Shown one piece after another: positions 10,056 through 19,150 of a DNA stretch of 64,000 nt. The notes under the pieces are model-generated. The model was not told where the DNA came from. It worked only from the letters and a program-made list of their open reading frames with translations, and made no database searches. This DNA is from Notospermus geniculatus (taxonomy: Eukaryota; Nemertea; Pilidiophora; Heteronemertea; Lineidae). Position 1 is the first letter of the stretch, and the number at the start of each line of letters is the position of its first letter. The stretch is taken from the NCBI GenBank assembly GCA_002633025.1, contig NMRB01000001.1:309433-373432 (forward strand). The letters run 5' to 3'. The translations under genes and the position numbers were made by a program.

Positions 10056-12186
10056 TTTCATATTAAAGTCACCAATGACAATGTAATCTTCATCTGGTTC
10101 ATATGATAGGAGGCACGCTGAAATATTTTGTTTCAAGTCTAAGAAAGAACAGCTAGGTGATGCATAAACTATGACAACATGAACAACTTTGTTTGATGTT
10201 TTGGGGTGCAGACATGTCATAATTGCTTCAAAGTTCTGGGCATGGTAGAAGTTGATTTCTTTGATGTCAATTGTATTTTTAACATACAAGATTAAGCCAT
10301 GAGGGGGTCGGGTTGATGTATAGGGTGTTTTTTGATCATGGCGAATAAGTTGGAAATCAGGCAAGGAATATTTGATGTCTGCATCAGAATGTATCAGTCT
10401 AGATTCTGCAAATCCGATGACAGAGGCAGAGGTTATATTTGGATCATGTCGGAGGTGTTCAAAGTTGCTGTGGACTGATCTGGCATTGTTGAAAACAACT
10501 TTCAGCAGTTGTGGTTGATATGTTATGACGGCATGCAAGATTTTGTGATTTGACCATGTGTTGTCAACAACATGAGCAGAGACTAAATTTGAAGCAGCAA
10601 TGTCATTGGCAAATACTAAATCTACAGTGGCATCTTTTCGTTTGTCATTTGGATTTATCCATTTATAGTTTGTAGACTTGACATGAATATACTGCTGAAA
10701 ACTGAACTTGAATTTCAAATATTGTGTGACTGTTTCATTGTATCTTTCATTGTCATTTTCAGCTGTGGTGTTAGTATTGAAGTCACCCATAATGATACAC
10801 TTTTCTGTCTGATGCCGAGTAGTAGCAGCTAGACATTTTTCTATTCCTTTTGTTAGGTTTGTGAAGGAGCATTTTGGAGTGACATACACCATTACGATGG
10901 AGAACAGTTCATGGTGATGCTCAGGACAAACGCGGGCACAAACAGCTTTAATATGATCATCGGTATAACAGATTTTTTCAATGATTTGAATGTCATGTCT
11001 AATATACAGAAAGAGTTGATGTGGTTCTTCTTCATTATCATCTTCACGTGGGGTTGCGCGCGTTACTTCAAAATTTGGCATTGTCACTTCATTTGCAAAG
11101 TGGACTAGTGGCTTTTGTGTATTTGCTATCCCAATGACCGAGGCATTAGTAATCATGTCATTTTCCTTTAATTGTTCAAAATTATTTCTGAGAGACTGTG
11201 CATTATTGAAGACCACGTGAAATTGTTTTTCTTGGTAAACAGGTGTATAGCATAGTTGGAGGGACTTTTCTGCCTTCATTTTGTAGATGTATTCTTGAAC
11301 TGCTGAAGACTGGCTGATTTTATCTACTGCTAGGTCAGTAATATACAAATCAGATATTGATCTAACACGGCTCAAGGCAACATAATGAATGTGAGAAAAG
11401 GTTTTAGGACATCTGTTCATGTTTACAACAACTTGGTCGAAAGTACCACCTTGTGATGAATGAACAGTTCTACCATTGCTTTGTTTCAAGGGAAATTGAG
11501 TTCTGATTATGAAATGTGACTTGCCCCAAGGGAACTGTCGGCTAACTGCAAATATTGGGGTCCAGCATTTGTCAATCTCAGTAGTGTATTTGGACTGATG
11601 TTTATTTCTTTGGTCGCGACCAACTTTTTCATCATTGAATTTGACCCAAATGATAGCTGGGTTTTGCAAGTCTTGCATGTACTGTATGTGCTTAACAACA
11701 CAGGAGGCGCCATTCACAAGACCGTCATTGATATCGAGATTGACTGATGTCGAGTAAATGAGTGAGACTGCAACGTTCAGTGATCTAGAGAGGCCAGCCT
11801 GTTGTTTATACATGTCCACTGTTTTCACACTATCAAGTATCTTCTGACGCACATTTGGAGAACAGTTCGTGAGAATTTCATCTTGAGCATTCACAGTTGT
11901 TTTTTGTGTGCTGATTGCTTCAAACAAAGAAGTATTATGAGTATGTGCTAAATCCCTGAGAGCGTAGAGGTGGGGTATGTCCTTTGGATAGTCTGGTTCT
12001 GCAGAAGATATTTGACGTTGAAGAAGGTATTTTATGTCATCATCAGTATGTTTCCCAATTCTCAATCTGTTGAGGATATTGGCAAATCTTGCATCGTCTT
12101 GTTGTCGCATAACTTGGTCTAGTTCAAACACTCGAAAATGTTCTGTCCAGAGGTTAGTTGCTAGAGGTCCATATCCATGTGGAAGC
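10017..12186 (-). pseudogene. PIF1 helicase C-terminal half plus EEP domain 1 and start of EEP domain 2
   Basis: Helicase motifs V and VI are visible in the frame starting at 12131: RTVHSSQGGTFDQVVV (residues 221-236) and HYVALSRVRS (249-258). The same frame extends upstream to the TAG at 12187. Residues 304-540 form a first EEP (APE-like) domain: VVFNNAQS, GDFN at 449-452, VDLVFAND at 503-510. Two catalytic positions differ: N337 stands where the family has Glu (GIANTQ), and SNH (527-529) replaces SDH. Residues 544-690 begin a second EEP domain with E576 (GFAESR) and GDFN (687-690). A frame change near 10050 breaks it. Helentrons usually have one EEP domain, so the tandem pair is odd. Confidence 0.87.
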
Positions 12187-12188
12187 GA

Positions 12189-14043
12189 CTACATATCACC
12201 AATGGCCAAGACACTGACACCACCAAATAGTAGATTTGTACCTAATATTTCTTGCAATCTCAAATTTATGAAATTGAACATTCTGCATCCTACCATAAAT
12301 ATTTCATCGATGATGAGGAATTTCAAATGCAGATATTTTGCTCTAAGTGTATTTCGCCTTTCACTGTTGAGGGGTTTGTAGTCCAAACTTTGATTTGCTG
12401 GCATTTTAAATGCTGAATGTATGGTTGAACCACCAACAATATATGCTGCAAACCCAGATGGAGCAAGAATCTGTATCCTTATGTCATCAGGATCTTGGCC
12501 TTCAGTTGAACATAAATATCTCAAGAGGTATTGATATAATGCCTTTACAACCTGTGATTTACCAACACCTGCACCTCCAGTGAGAAATAAATACTGTTTT
12601 TCATGTGTAGTTTTTATTGTTAGGGTAATGTGAGTGAATATTTCCCTTTGTTTTTTGTTCAGGGACTGTAATAGGTCTTTGAACTGATCATCAGGAATCT
12701 TTGGACCAACATACTCAACATCTAGATCTGTAGATCGAACTTGAATACCAATGTCTTGAGCAAGGTCATACTGTTGATGTGACTTGCAACGCTCTGGGTC
12801 ATAGAAGAGACATTCTTTACTCTGAACAGTGTCCTCTACTTCATCTTGTTCCATGTCAATAATACCATCATCTTCGGCTTGTTGCATTGCTTGTAAGTCT
12901 TCATCTTTGATCTTTTCATACTGTCGACGTGTTGTTTCAATGTCGGAGGTTTTTTTAAGATGTTNGGACTGTAGTAGGTCTTTGAACTGATCATCAGGAA
13001 TTCTTGGACCAACATACTCAACATCTAGATCTGTGGATCGAACTGGAACACCAATATCTTGACCAAGGTCATATTGTTGATGTGATTTGCAACGATCTGG
13101 GTCATAGAAGAGACATTCTTTACTCTGAACAGTGTCCTCTACTTCATCTTGTTCCATGTCAAGAATACCATCATCTTCGGCTTGTTGCATTGCTTGTAAG
13201 TCTTCGTCTTTGATCTTTTCATACTGTCGACGTTTTGTTTCAATGTCAGAGGTTTTTCTGAGATGTTCATAATGATGTTCATATTTCTCATATCCTCCAA
13301 GTAAACTTTCTTCAGTTTTCCTCCATGGATAGTACAGTAAAAGACGTTCTCTATAATATTGTTCAGAGTCATTATCTTTACTGAAGTTGACATACCGAAT
13401 AACTCTTGGATTTCTTCTCTTGGTAATTGTAATGCCATTTCTCAGAACATAGCGAGTCTCGACTTCAAAATCAACCTCGTCATCATTGTCCTCATTTAAG
13501 TTCACTTCAGGGATGTCATCATTGTTTACATTGTGTTGATTTACATCCTCAGTTGGATCATCTTCTAAATTGTCTTGGAATGGATCATCATCAGTGAAAT
13601 TCTTTGGGTACTTGATTGTGAACTGTGAAGCATAATCAGCAAGGCAGTATTTGTGTAAACAAGGAGGTCTTCTTGCATAGAGTGATATAAGCCCTTGTGT
13701 TTGTATTGCAGTTGAATGAGGGTCCATCTTTTGTAGCTTAGATTTGTCTTTCAATATGAATGGACGTTCTTCTGGTTTGTTTGTGTTAATGAACAGAACT
13801 TCTCTTGATGAGCGGGTAATTGGGGTCTGAAGTACAAGGTAGGCGGCTTCTTGGGCTCCAGTTTCCACAGCATTCAGGAATCTATTGCCAATGTGTCTCA
13901 CTGCCTGCTTAAGATGCATGTTGTCAGACTTTGCTTCTTTAGCTGCTGTATCAAGGAGGGCACTCATTCCTTTCTGTGATTTGCAGGTGTAGGCAATAAT
14001 GTAAACAGCTACAGCATAGCCGTCAAGAATAAACTGTATGTCA
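12189..14043 (-). pseudogene. Rep Y2 motif and PIF1 helicase N-terminal half
   Basis: The frame opens before the first Met with a block containing YAVAVYIIAYTCKSQKGMS. Its two tyrosines around VYIIAY match the two-Tyr (Y2) nicking motif of Helitron Rep. After a linker rich in acidic residues comes the helicase: Walker A in GGAGVGKS, then Walker B in LIIDEIFMVG, as in PIF1-family 5'-3' helicases. The frame is closed by an in-frame TAG at 12187-12189, right after LAIGDM; the helicase sequence continues beyond it in the same frame. An internal direct repeat of about 300 bp (12661-13266), with an N at 12965, duplicates about 100 codons of the linker. Confidence 0.88.
12661..13266. repeat. About 300-bp direct duplication inside the Helentron, joined at an N
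   Basis: 12661-12961 and 12966-13266 are near-identical, both running from GGACTGTA(A/G)TAGGTC to GAGGTTTTT...AGATGTT. The single undetermined base at 12965 sits exactly at the junction. Either the element carries a tandem duplication, or two alleles or copies were joined during assembly. The second is favoured by the N. Confidence 0.85.
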
Positions 14044-14046
14044 TGA

Positions 14047-14535
14047 TTATGATTTCAATGATGATCGAATACTTTTGATATATTCTTCCTCTGTCATTTC
14101 TAATTGTTGCAGAAATTCATCAAACGTCATAGTGATATCCTTCCCATCACCCATTTCTTTTAGAGTTTCTGGTATTCCCTTGAATTTTTCTTTGTACAGT
14201 GCTCGGTCATCTTCAGTGGTGTCAGGAGACAGTGGTTCTAAAATTCGAGTTGTTCTCATTGGTGGCATTGGAAATCCAAATCTGCAATTTGCACTCCTAC
14301 CAGTACCTTTTCTGCAGCCTTTCGTTGAGTGTTTGTGGTATTGCAATGCCAAGAAATCTCGTTCTTCATCACTGACATCAGAAGACACACTAATGAGTGA
14401 ATCAATGAATTCAACAACTTCTTCTTCAGATGCATCTGCATATGTTGGAGCATTTTCAATCCATAAAGCCATGTGAACATGCGGAGAGCCTCTTTGTTGA
14501 AATTCAACTCGGTAAAAGCTGTCTTTTACTATGCC
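14047..14535 (-). pseudogene. Rep HUH nickase segment
   Basis: Just left of the MITE insertion the minus strand reads VEFQQRGSPHVHMALWIE. HVH is the HUH metal-binding motif of rolling-circle Rep nickases. The frame ends at 14047. The next conserved block, with the two catalytic tyrosines, follows immediately (13967-14043) in another frame, so roughly 40-60 codons normally present between the two blocks appear deleted (inference from family spacing). The segment contains a Cys/basic stretch (KGCRKGTGRSANCRFGFPMP), typical of Helitron Rep. Confidence 0.85.
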
Positions 14536-14537
14536 TA

Positions 14538-14767
14538 AAGTCTGGCAACATCTATCTTCAACCTAATGGAATGCGGAAGTCATGTAATGTGACAGAGCTT
14601 TGCGGTTTATAATCATGCCTGTCGATCATTTGTGGTCGTTCCCCGATTGTTCGCGTTGTCCACCGGTCATTCAATAGCCACGTGTGATTAAAGGTCCGTG
14701 GAAAATCCAACGATCAATTTCCTAGCTTCCGCATTCCATTAGGTCAAAGATAGATGTTGCCAGACTT
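14538..14767. mobile_element. 230-bp MITE inserted in the Helentron Rep gene (TA target duplication)
   Basis: The terminal inverted repeats are about 42 bp, beginning AAGTCTGGCAACATCTATCT, with two or three mismatches between arms. TA flanks both ends (14536-14537 and 14768-14769). A TA duplication points to the Tc1/mariner superfamily. Taking out the element and one TA restores the Rep reading frame, so it inserted after the Helentron did. The interior has CpG-rich sequence and no ORF. Confidence 0.9.
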
Positions 14768-14856
14768 TAATGGATTGTGTGGTCCTTTCAGAACAATTTT
14801 CATGAACTGCTGGAATCTATGGTCAAAATACCTGGCACATGTAACTGGATCTGCAC

Positions 14857-15455
14857 TTATAAAAGACGACTTCTTGTTTCCCAACTGAATTCATCTATTT
14901 GCTGATCAGTGTAATCAATGTTGTCAATTAATTTGCCCAATGTCTTCAGTAAAGGAACCCATTTGGTATCAGCAGCTGACAGGGAGATGAACAATGTTGG
15001 AATACCAAGTTGACGAATCATTGCAAACACTTGTTTTTTCTTGTTTTCAAGGTATGGTGGGGAGTTACGAATTGTTCTGAATATATAGTATCCCTCATCC
15101 AGCCGTACCATTCCATTGCGCATTTCATCATCCAACATTTGTTCAGCAGTGTAAGTGTTTCCTTGAGTCTTGCAGCGTCGAAGAGCCAAAGTGACTTTGT
15201 CAGATATCTGTTTGAGTTGTAATTTTTTCAACTTAAAGAAAATATTGGCGACGTTGGTAGATGCCCGCCGATCTACAGATCTTAATTCATATTTGGCAAT
15301 GTCACTGTAATGCACTGGGATTTCGGTCTCTGCTCTGTGGTGTCCACAAAATATGGTTGGGAAAGAAAGGAACTCTGCATCAGCATCATGGTACAAACTT
15401 ATTGGTGTCTGTCCTTCTCCAGGTGCAAATATGTATTCCTTGATACTCGTTCAGT
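14857..15455 (-). pseudogene. Helitron_like_N segment of the Rep protein
   Basis: Reads DADAEFLSFPTIFCG, typical of the Helitron N-terminal region, and continues through an AEQMLDDE / YYIFRTIRNSPPYLE block to the end at 14857. The reading frame begins upstream of the first Met: the bases at 15397-15455 in this frame give an APGEGQTPISLYHD segment, as expected for the family. A frame change near 15450 separates it from the upstream frame, and a one-base change near 14885 ends it. After that the expected ADPVTCARYF block continues in another frame down to the MITE. Confidence 0.85.
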
Positions 15456-18338
15456 TTCGTCTACTTCGCTGAAGTTATCATCATCCTCATCATCATCTTC
15501 AGTGTTATCTTCCTTCATGTCTTTGTCCTGTCTTTGTTCGTGCCAATCATCAGAGTGATCCTCAGAAGTGCTAGGAATCGGCTCTGTCTGTTTAGTATAT
15601 ACTTTTTCCTGTTTGTGTTGTCGACTTTTATCACTGCGATCATCTGAAGTGCTTGGGATTTCCTCAGTACCGGTATGTTCAGAATCTGTATTTTCCTGTC
15701 TCTGTTGTTCGTGAATGTCATCAGAATGATTACCTCTATGTGAAGTGCTTGGAATTGGTTCAGTTTGTTGAAGATGTGTTTTTTCCAAGAAGTGGCTAAA
15801 ATCTCCAGTTTCTTCTTGACTAAGTGATTCCAACCAAAGGTCATTTAGGTCTACATTAATATCCTTGTAGAGTGGTCCATTTTCTTTCAGCCATTTCAGA
15901 GCTTTTAACACTTTAGTTGGACGAATATTTTCGCTGAATACATTTGTTTTGTATTGCTTTCGTCTCCGTAATTTCACAGGAATTGTGTCAATATCAGATA
16001 AATTCCTTGGGAGTGACAATGCAGTTTGTGTTACATTAACTGGAACATTGACAACATTTCCTCGTACCATTTTTTGACCACCAACAGGAAGTTCTCGTAT
16101 TTGCATGAAAGGAATACGAAGTGAAATGAGCCTTTCTTCTAGCTGATGTAGTTCAAGTTCAGAAGGTTTGGGATGAAATCCAACATTATTCTTCATGGAG
16201 AGTTTTGGTATCTTTCCTTTGCTAATAGAATCTTTGCATGTTGTGCAAATCCATTCGATATCATCAACAGATTTATACCCTGTCAGACAATCAGACAGTA
16301 ACTCCTGATATTCATTTCTGACGTGAACATTATTTACTTTCATCACAGAATGTTTAAACCATGTCTGTTGACAAGAAGAGCATACATATAAAGGGCCATT
16401 TGATACATTTTCATGAAATATTCTAATATTTTCCTGAAGGGTTTGGCCGTATCTGCTTTGAGTTTTATTCCTTGTTTCCTTTTCTTTAATTTCCATTTTT
16501 TTTCTATTCTGTTTTCTTTGTGCAGTATTTCTGTTGCGTTCTGCCAACTGGAATTCTCTGTCTAAGCTCCTTTTGCACCTTTTATGCTCTCTCTCTTTGA
16601 ATTGAAATTCTTCATTTGATCTCAGCTTTCTTTTCCTGTGGATGTCTTTTTCCTGTTCTGGTGTATAGACTTCTGGTTTTGAACGACTTTTCTGTTTATT
16701 TTCTTTTTCTTTTGCTTGTGCACATGGATTTTCTCTGCTTCTCTGCTTCCTCTCAAGTTCACTTTGATGAAAGTCAGGATTGTTTCGAAGGTTCTGTTTG
16801 CTTCGTTTTCCCATGAGTTTTTCTGTTATTTTGTAACTGTGGTCATTTCGTTTCTGTTGTTTTTTGTCAAGTTCTTTTTTCTTATATTCTGGATCAATTC
16901 TCTTTTGTTTTTTATTATCAAGTTCTTTTTTCTTATATTCTGGCTGTTGTCTCTTCAGCTGCTTTGTTTGTCTTCCCATGTATCTCTCCTTTGCTTGATA
17001 CATTGAATCACTTCGTTTAAGTTGTTTTTTGTCAAGTTCTTTTTTCTTATATTTTGGATCAATTCTCTTTTGTTGTTTACTGTCAAGTTCACGTTTCTTG
17101 TACTCAGGGTTTTTGCGAATGATACTTTTACTGGTTTGGTTCTTCATCTTTTCAATAGTTCTGTAAGTTATGTCCTTTCTTTTTTCTTGCATCAGCTGTT
17201 TCATGTACTCTTTTCGTGACATTTTGTCTTTCTGATCATTGAGGTATTTGTTTATGGAATCTAATGGATTAGTGTGCAATTGCTTATCTGTTGGAGTATA
17301 TCTTTTTAGACCTAAATTGAATGCTTTTATTGACACTGATTTGACTTTAAAGTACGTGATTTCAAAATCATTACAGTTTGATAGATCACATCCTGCATGA
17401 ACTGCATAACTAGTTAGAAATTTCATTACATTTGACATATCATTGAGTTGTAGACAAATGGATGTGCCATCTGGAGCAGGGTGGCCAGAACTATTTCTGC
17501 TATGGGAATCAAAGAGAAAATAACAGTTATCATGACAAATCAAAGCGACAGCGTTAGTACGAAGAATTAAAATAGATAGACCATCTGGAGAAAGTTTTTC
17601 AATAGCATTTTTTAGTGAAATATATGGAGATGCATTATCTTCAGCAAATGGGATATTTTCAAGAACCAGTTTCTTCGTGATGCCTTGCTGTTTTAGACTG
17701 AAGTACTGATCTGAAAATTCAATATATGGCCATATTTGATCAATTGCCATGTATCCAGTTATGCCCCATTTTCGGTATAGTGCATCTCCTTGCAGCAAAA
17801 TTTCATCTATATCAGCAGTTGTCCATTGTGCAGGTGGTTTAATCTGAGAGAATATCAATGCCTTTACAGAGTTGGGTACACATTGTTTGCCAAGAGAGTC
17901 ACTTGAAAATTGCGATGGATTTCCTTGATGAAAATTACCTTTCACTACACTAGTGATTGTGAAATTGCATGGACCTGGATTACTTTCTATATCACCAGCT
18001 AATTTCAGTTTATTTGAAGTGTACGCATTGTGCAGTACGAAGTTAAGTAGAAGCCAGAAAGAAAAATAGAAATCACAAGTACTTTGCAACACTAAGTAAT
18101 ATGCAGATAACCTGAGGCTCTGCCACTCACTATATAGTTTTTGTTTACGTTCAATAGTAGCGATTTCATCAAACCAAATGTTGTATCCATACAACTGTGA
18201 TAAACTGTAGTAATGGTCGAAATTTTTATATGTTTCATTGTGTTTGCAACCACAGAGAGGAATGTCATGTTTCTTTTTTGATACAGCTTTACAATAAAAA
18301 CATCCTATTGATGAGCGATATTGTTCTAAAGATATCAT
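15399..18338 (-). CDS. Helentron N-terminal polyprotein: 2A motif, C76-like cysteine protease, Cys-pair domain
   Basis: Intact 979-codon frame. Residues 1-40 hold Cys/His pairs, and 79-102 is hydrophobic. Residues 115-123 (GDIESNPGP) fit the 2A ribosome-skipping consensus D-V/I-E-x-N-P-G-P. Residues about 136-310 look like a papain-fold protease of the herpesvirus-tegument USP (C76) type: Q138, GKQC with C153, and FDSH with D277 and H279, i.e. the C...D-x-H arrangement of that family. Residues 405-630 are a basic, coiled-coil-like region with a period of about 16 residues (EYKKKELDKKQ). Residues 650-702 carry two Cys pairs (C653/C656, C698/C701), as in the Cys-rich region preceding Helitron Rep domains (DUF6570-like; from memory). 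The tail (850-979) is acidic with three EIPSTS/PIPSTS repeats. The natural reading continues into Rep through a frameshift near 15450, so the stop at 15399 is an artefact of decay. The start ATG at 18336-18338 is the first in frame. Confidence 0.8.
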   Translation of the reverse strand: MISLEQYRSSIGCFYCKAVSKKKHDIPLCGCKHNETYKNFDHYYSLSQLYGYNIWFDEIATIERKQKLYSEWQSLRLSAYYLVLQSTCDFYFSFWLLLNFVLHNAYTSNKLKLAGDIESNPGPCNFTITSVVKGNFHQGNPSQFSSDSLGKQCVPNSVKALIFSQIKPPAQWTTADIDEILLQGDALYRKWGITGYMAIDQIWPYIEFSDQYFSLKQQGITKKLVLENIPFAEDNASPYISLKNAIEKLSPDGLSILILRTNAVALICHDNCYFLFDSHSRNSSGHPAPDGTSICLQLNDMSNVMKFLTSYAVHAGCDLSNCNDFEITYFKVKSVSIKAFNLGLKRYTPTDKQLHTNPLDSINKYLNDQKDKMSRKEYMKQLMQEKRKDITYRTIEKMKNQTSKSIIRKNPEYKKRELDSKQQKRIDPKYKKKELDKKQLKRSDSMYQAKERYMGRQTKQLKRQQPEYKKKELDNKKQKRIDPEYKKKELDKKQQKRNDHSYKITEKLMGKRSKQNLRNNPDFHQSELERKQRSRENPCAQAKEKENKQKSRSKPEVYTPEQEKDIHRKRKLRSNEEFQFKEREHKRCKRSLDREFQLAERNRNTAQRKQNRKKMEIKEKETRNKTQSRYGQTLQENIRIFHENVSNGPLYVCSSCQQTWFKHSVMKVNNVHVRNEYQELLSDCLTGYKSVDDIEWICTTCKDSISKGKIPKLSMKNNVGFHPKPSELELHQLEERLISLRIPFMQIRELPVGGQKMVRGNVVNVPVNVTQTALSLPRNLSDIDTIPVKLRRRKQYKTNVFSENIRPTKVLKALKWLKENGPLYKDINVDLNDLWLESLSQEETGDFSHFLEKTHLQQTEPIPSTSHRGNHSDDIHEQQRQENTDSEHTGTEEIPSTSDDRSDKSRQHKQEKVYTKQTEPIPSTSEDHSDDWHEQRQDKDMKEDNTEDDDEDDDNFSEVDETERVSRNTYLHLEKDRHQ
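17970..17996 (-). other. 2A-like ribosome-skipping motif (GDIESNPGP)
   Basis: Codons 115-123 of the Helentron N-terminal frame read GDIESNPGP, every fixed position of the 2A consensus being present. In known 2A peptides, translation skips the bond between the last Gly and Pro, so the first 122 residues would be released from the protease-Rep-helicase chain. 2A motifs are known in viruses, in some non-LTR retrotransposons and in sea urchin genes; I do not recall a description in Helitrons. Function here is inference. Confidence 0.75.
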
Positions 18339-18726
18339 GTTTTTTAACTAAAATTGATAAGGACGATGATGTTGTATGATATAAAAGAACAGTTGTGTTG
18401 TGTTCGCAAGTTAATGGAAGATTGGTTACTTTGGTACTGGCAATGGGTAACTAGATATCTATATTAAGTATAGAATTAGTGTACCGTACTCTAGGGTGCC
18501 TATTTCTTTCAAATGACTGACAATCTTTATTTGTTAAGTGAAGTACTAATTGTGGTCAATTACAAGAACACAGTTTTTCTCTTTCTTTCAAATACGAAAT
18601 GTTCGGTCTCTGTAAATTTTTGGAAAGGTGAGTAGGATTTAAGGTTTTCTTGCAAAGGGTGATATTTATAAGGGTCTGTATGGTTCTAGAGATGTCTATG
18701 TACAGTTCTGTCGGAGATATATCACC
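18339..18726. other. Helentron 5' flank, no gene recognised
   Basis: AT-rich sequence upstream of the Helentron start codon on the minus strand. It could contain the element promoter and 5' end, but I find no clear terminal motif. Confidence 0.4.
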
Positions 18727-19150
18727 TTGAGAGTTGGTACTACGTCCAAGGTATTCAGCCTTGGGAGACTTGGGTACTTCGTCCAAGGTATTCAGCCTTG
18801 GGAGACTTGGGTACTTCGTCCAAGGTATTCAGCCTTGGGAGAGTTTTGGTACTTCGTCCAAGGTATTCCAGCCTTGGGAAAGTTTTGGTACTTCGTCCAA
18901 GGTGTTTAGCAGCCTTGGGTGATTTATGGTACTTCGTCCAAGGTATTTAACCTTAGAATTACTTTGTCTAAGGTATTTATTTAACCTTGGGAGAATTATA
19001 CTTCGTCCAAGGTATTTAGCCTTGGGAGAATTACTTCGTCCAAGGTATTTCGCCTTGGGAGAATTACTTCGTCCAAGGTATTTAGCCTTGGGAGAATGAG
19101 TTCGTCCAAGTATTTTGCTTCTGGAGAATTGTTTCGTCTAAGGCACTTAT
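18727..19150. repeat. Minisatellite, unit 30-39 bp (CTTCGTCCAAGGTATT)
   Basis: About a dozen tandem units contain ACTTCGTCCAAGGTATT followed by CAGCCTTGGGAGA. CCAAGG and CCTTGG within a unit form a small inverted pair. Units shorten towards the right, where the spacers become AGAATTACTTCG. The array begins about 390 bp upstream of the Helentron start codon. Confidence 0.85.

Larger units (their letters stand above)
9829..18338 (-). mobile_element. Helentron-type Helitron, inactivated
   Basis: On the minus strand the coding order is: N-terminal region with 2A-like motif, cysteine-protease-like domain, basic repeats, Cys-pair domain, Rep HUH/Y2 domain, PIF1 helicase, then two EEP endonuclease domains. 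Rep plus helicase defines Helitrons, and a C-terminal EEP domain is characteristic of the Helentron branch. Damage: frame changes near 15450, 14885 and 10050, an internal deletion near 14047, a duplication of about 300 bp joined by an N at 12965, an in-frame TAG at 12187-12189, and a MITE at 14538-14767. The exact element termini were not found. Rolling-circle replication proteins of this kind nick, unwind and copy element DNA in the nucleus. Confidence 0.92.

Noticed and set aside
18727-19150. CRISPR array
   Set aside because: Repeats run head to tail with no spacers, and no cas-like gene is near.
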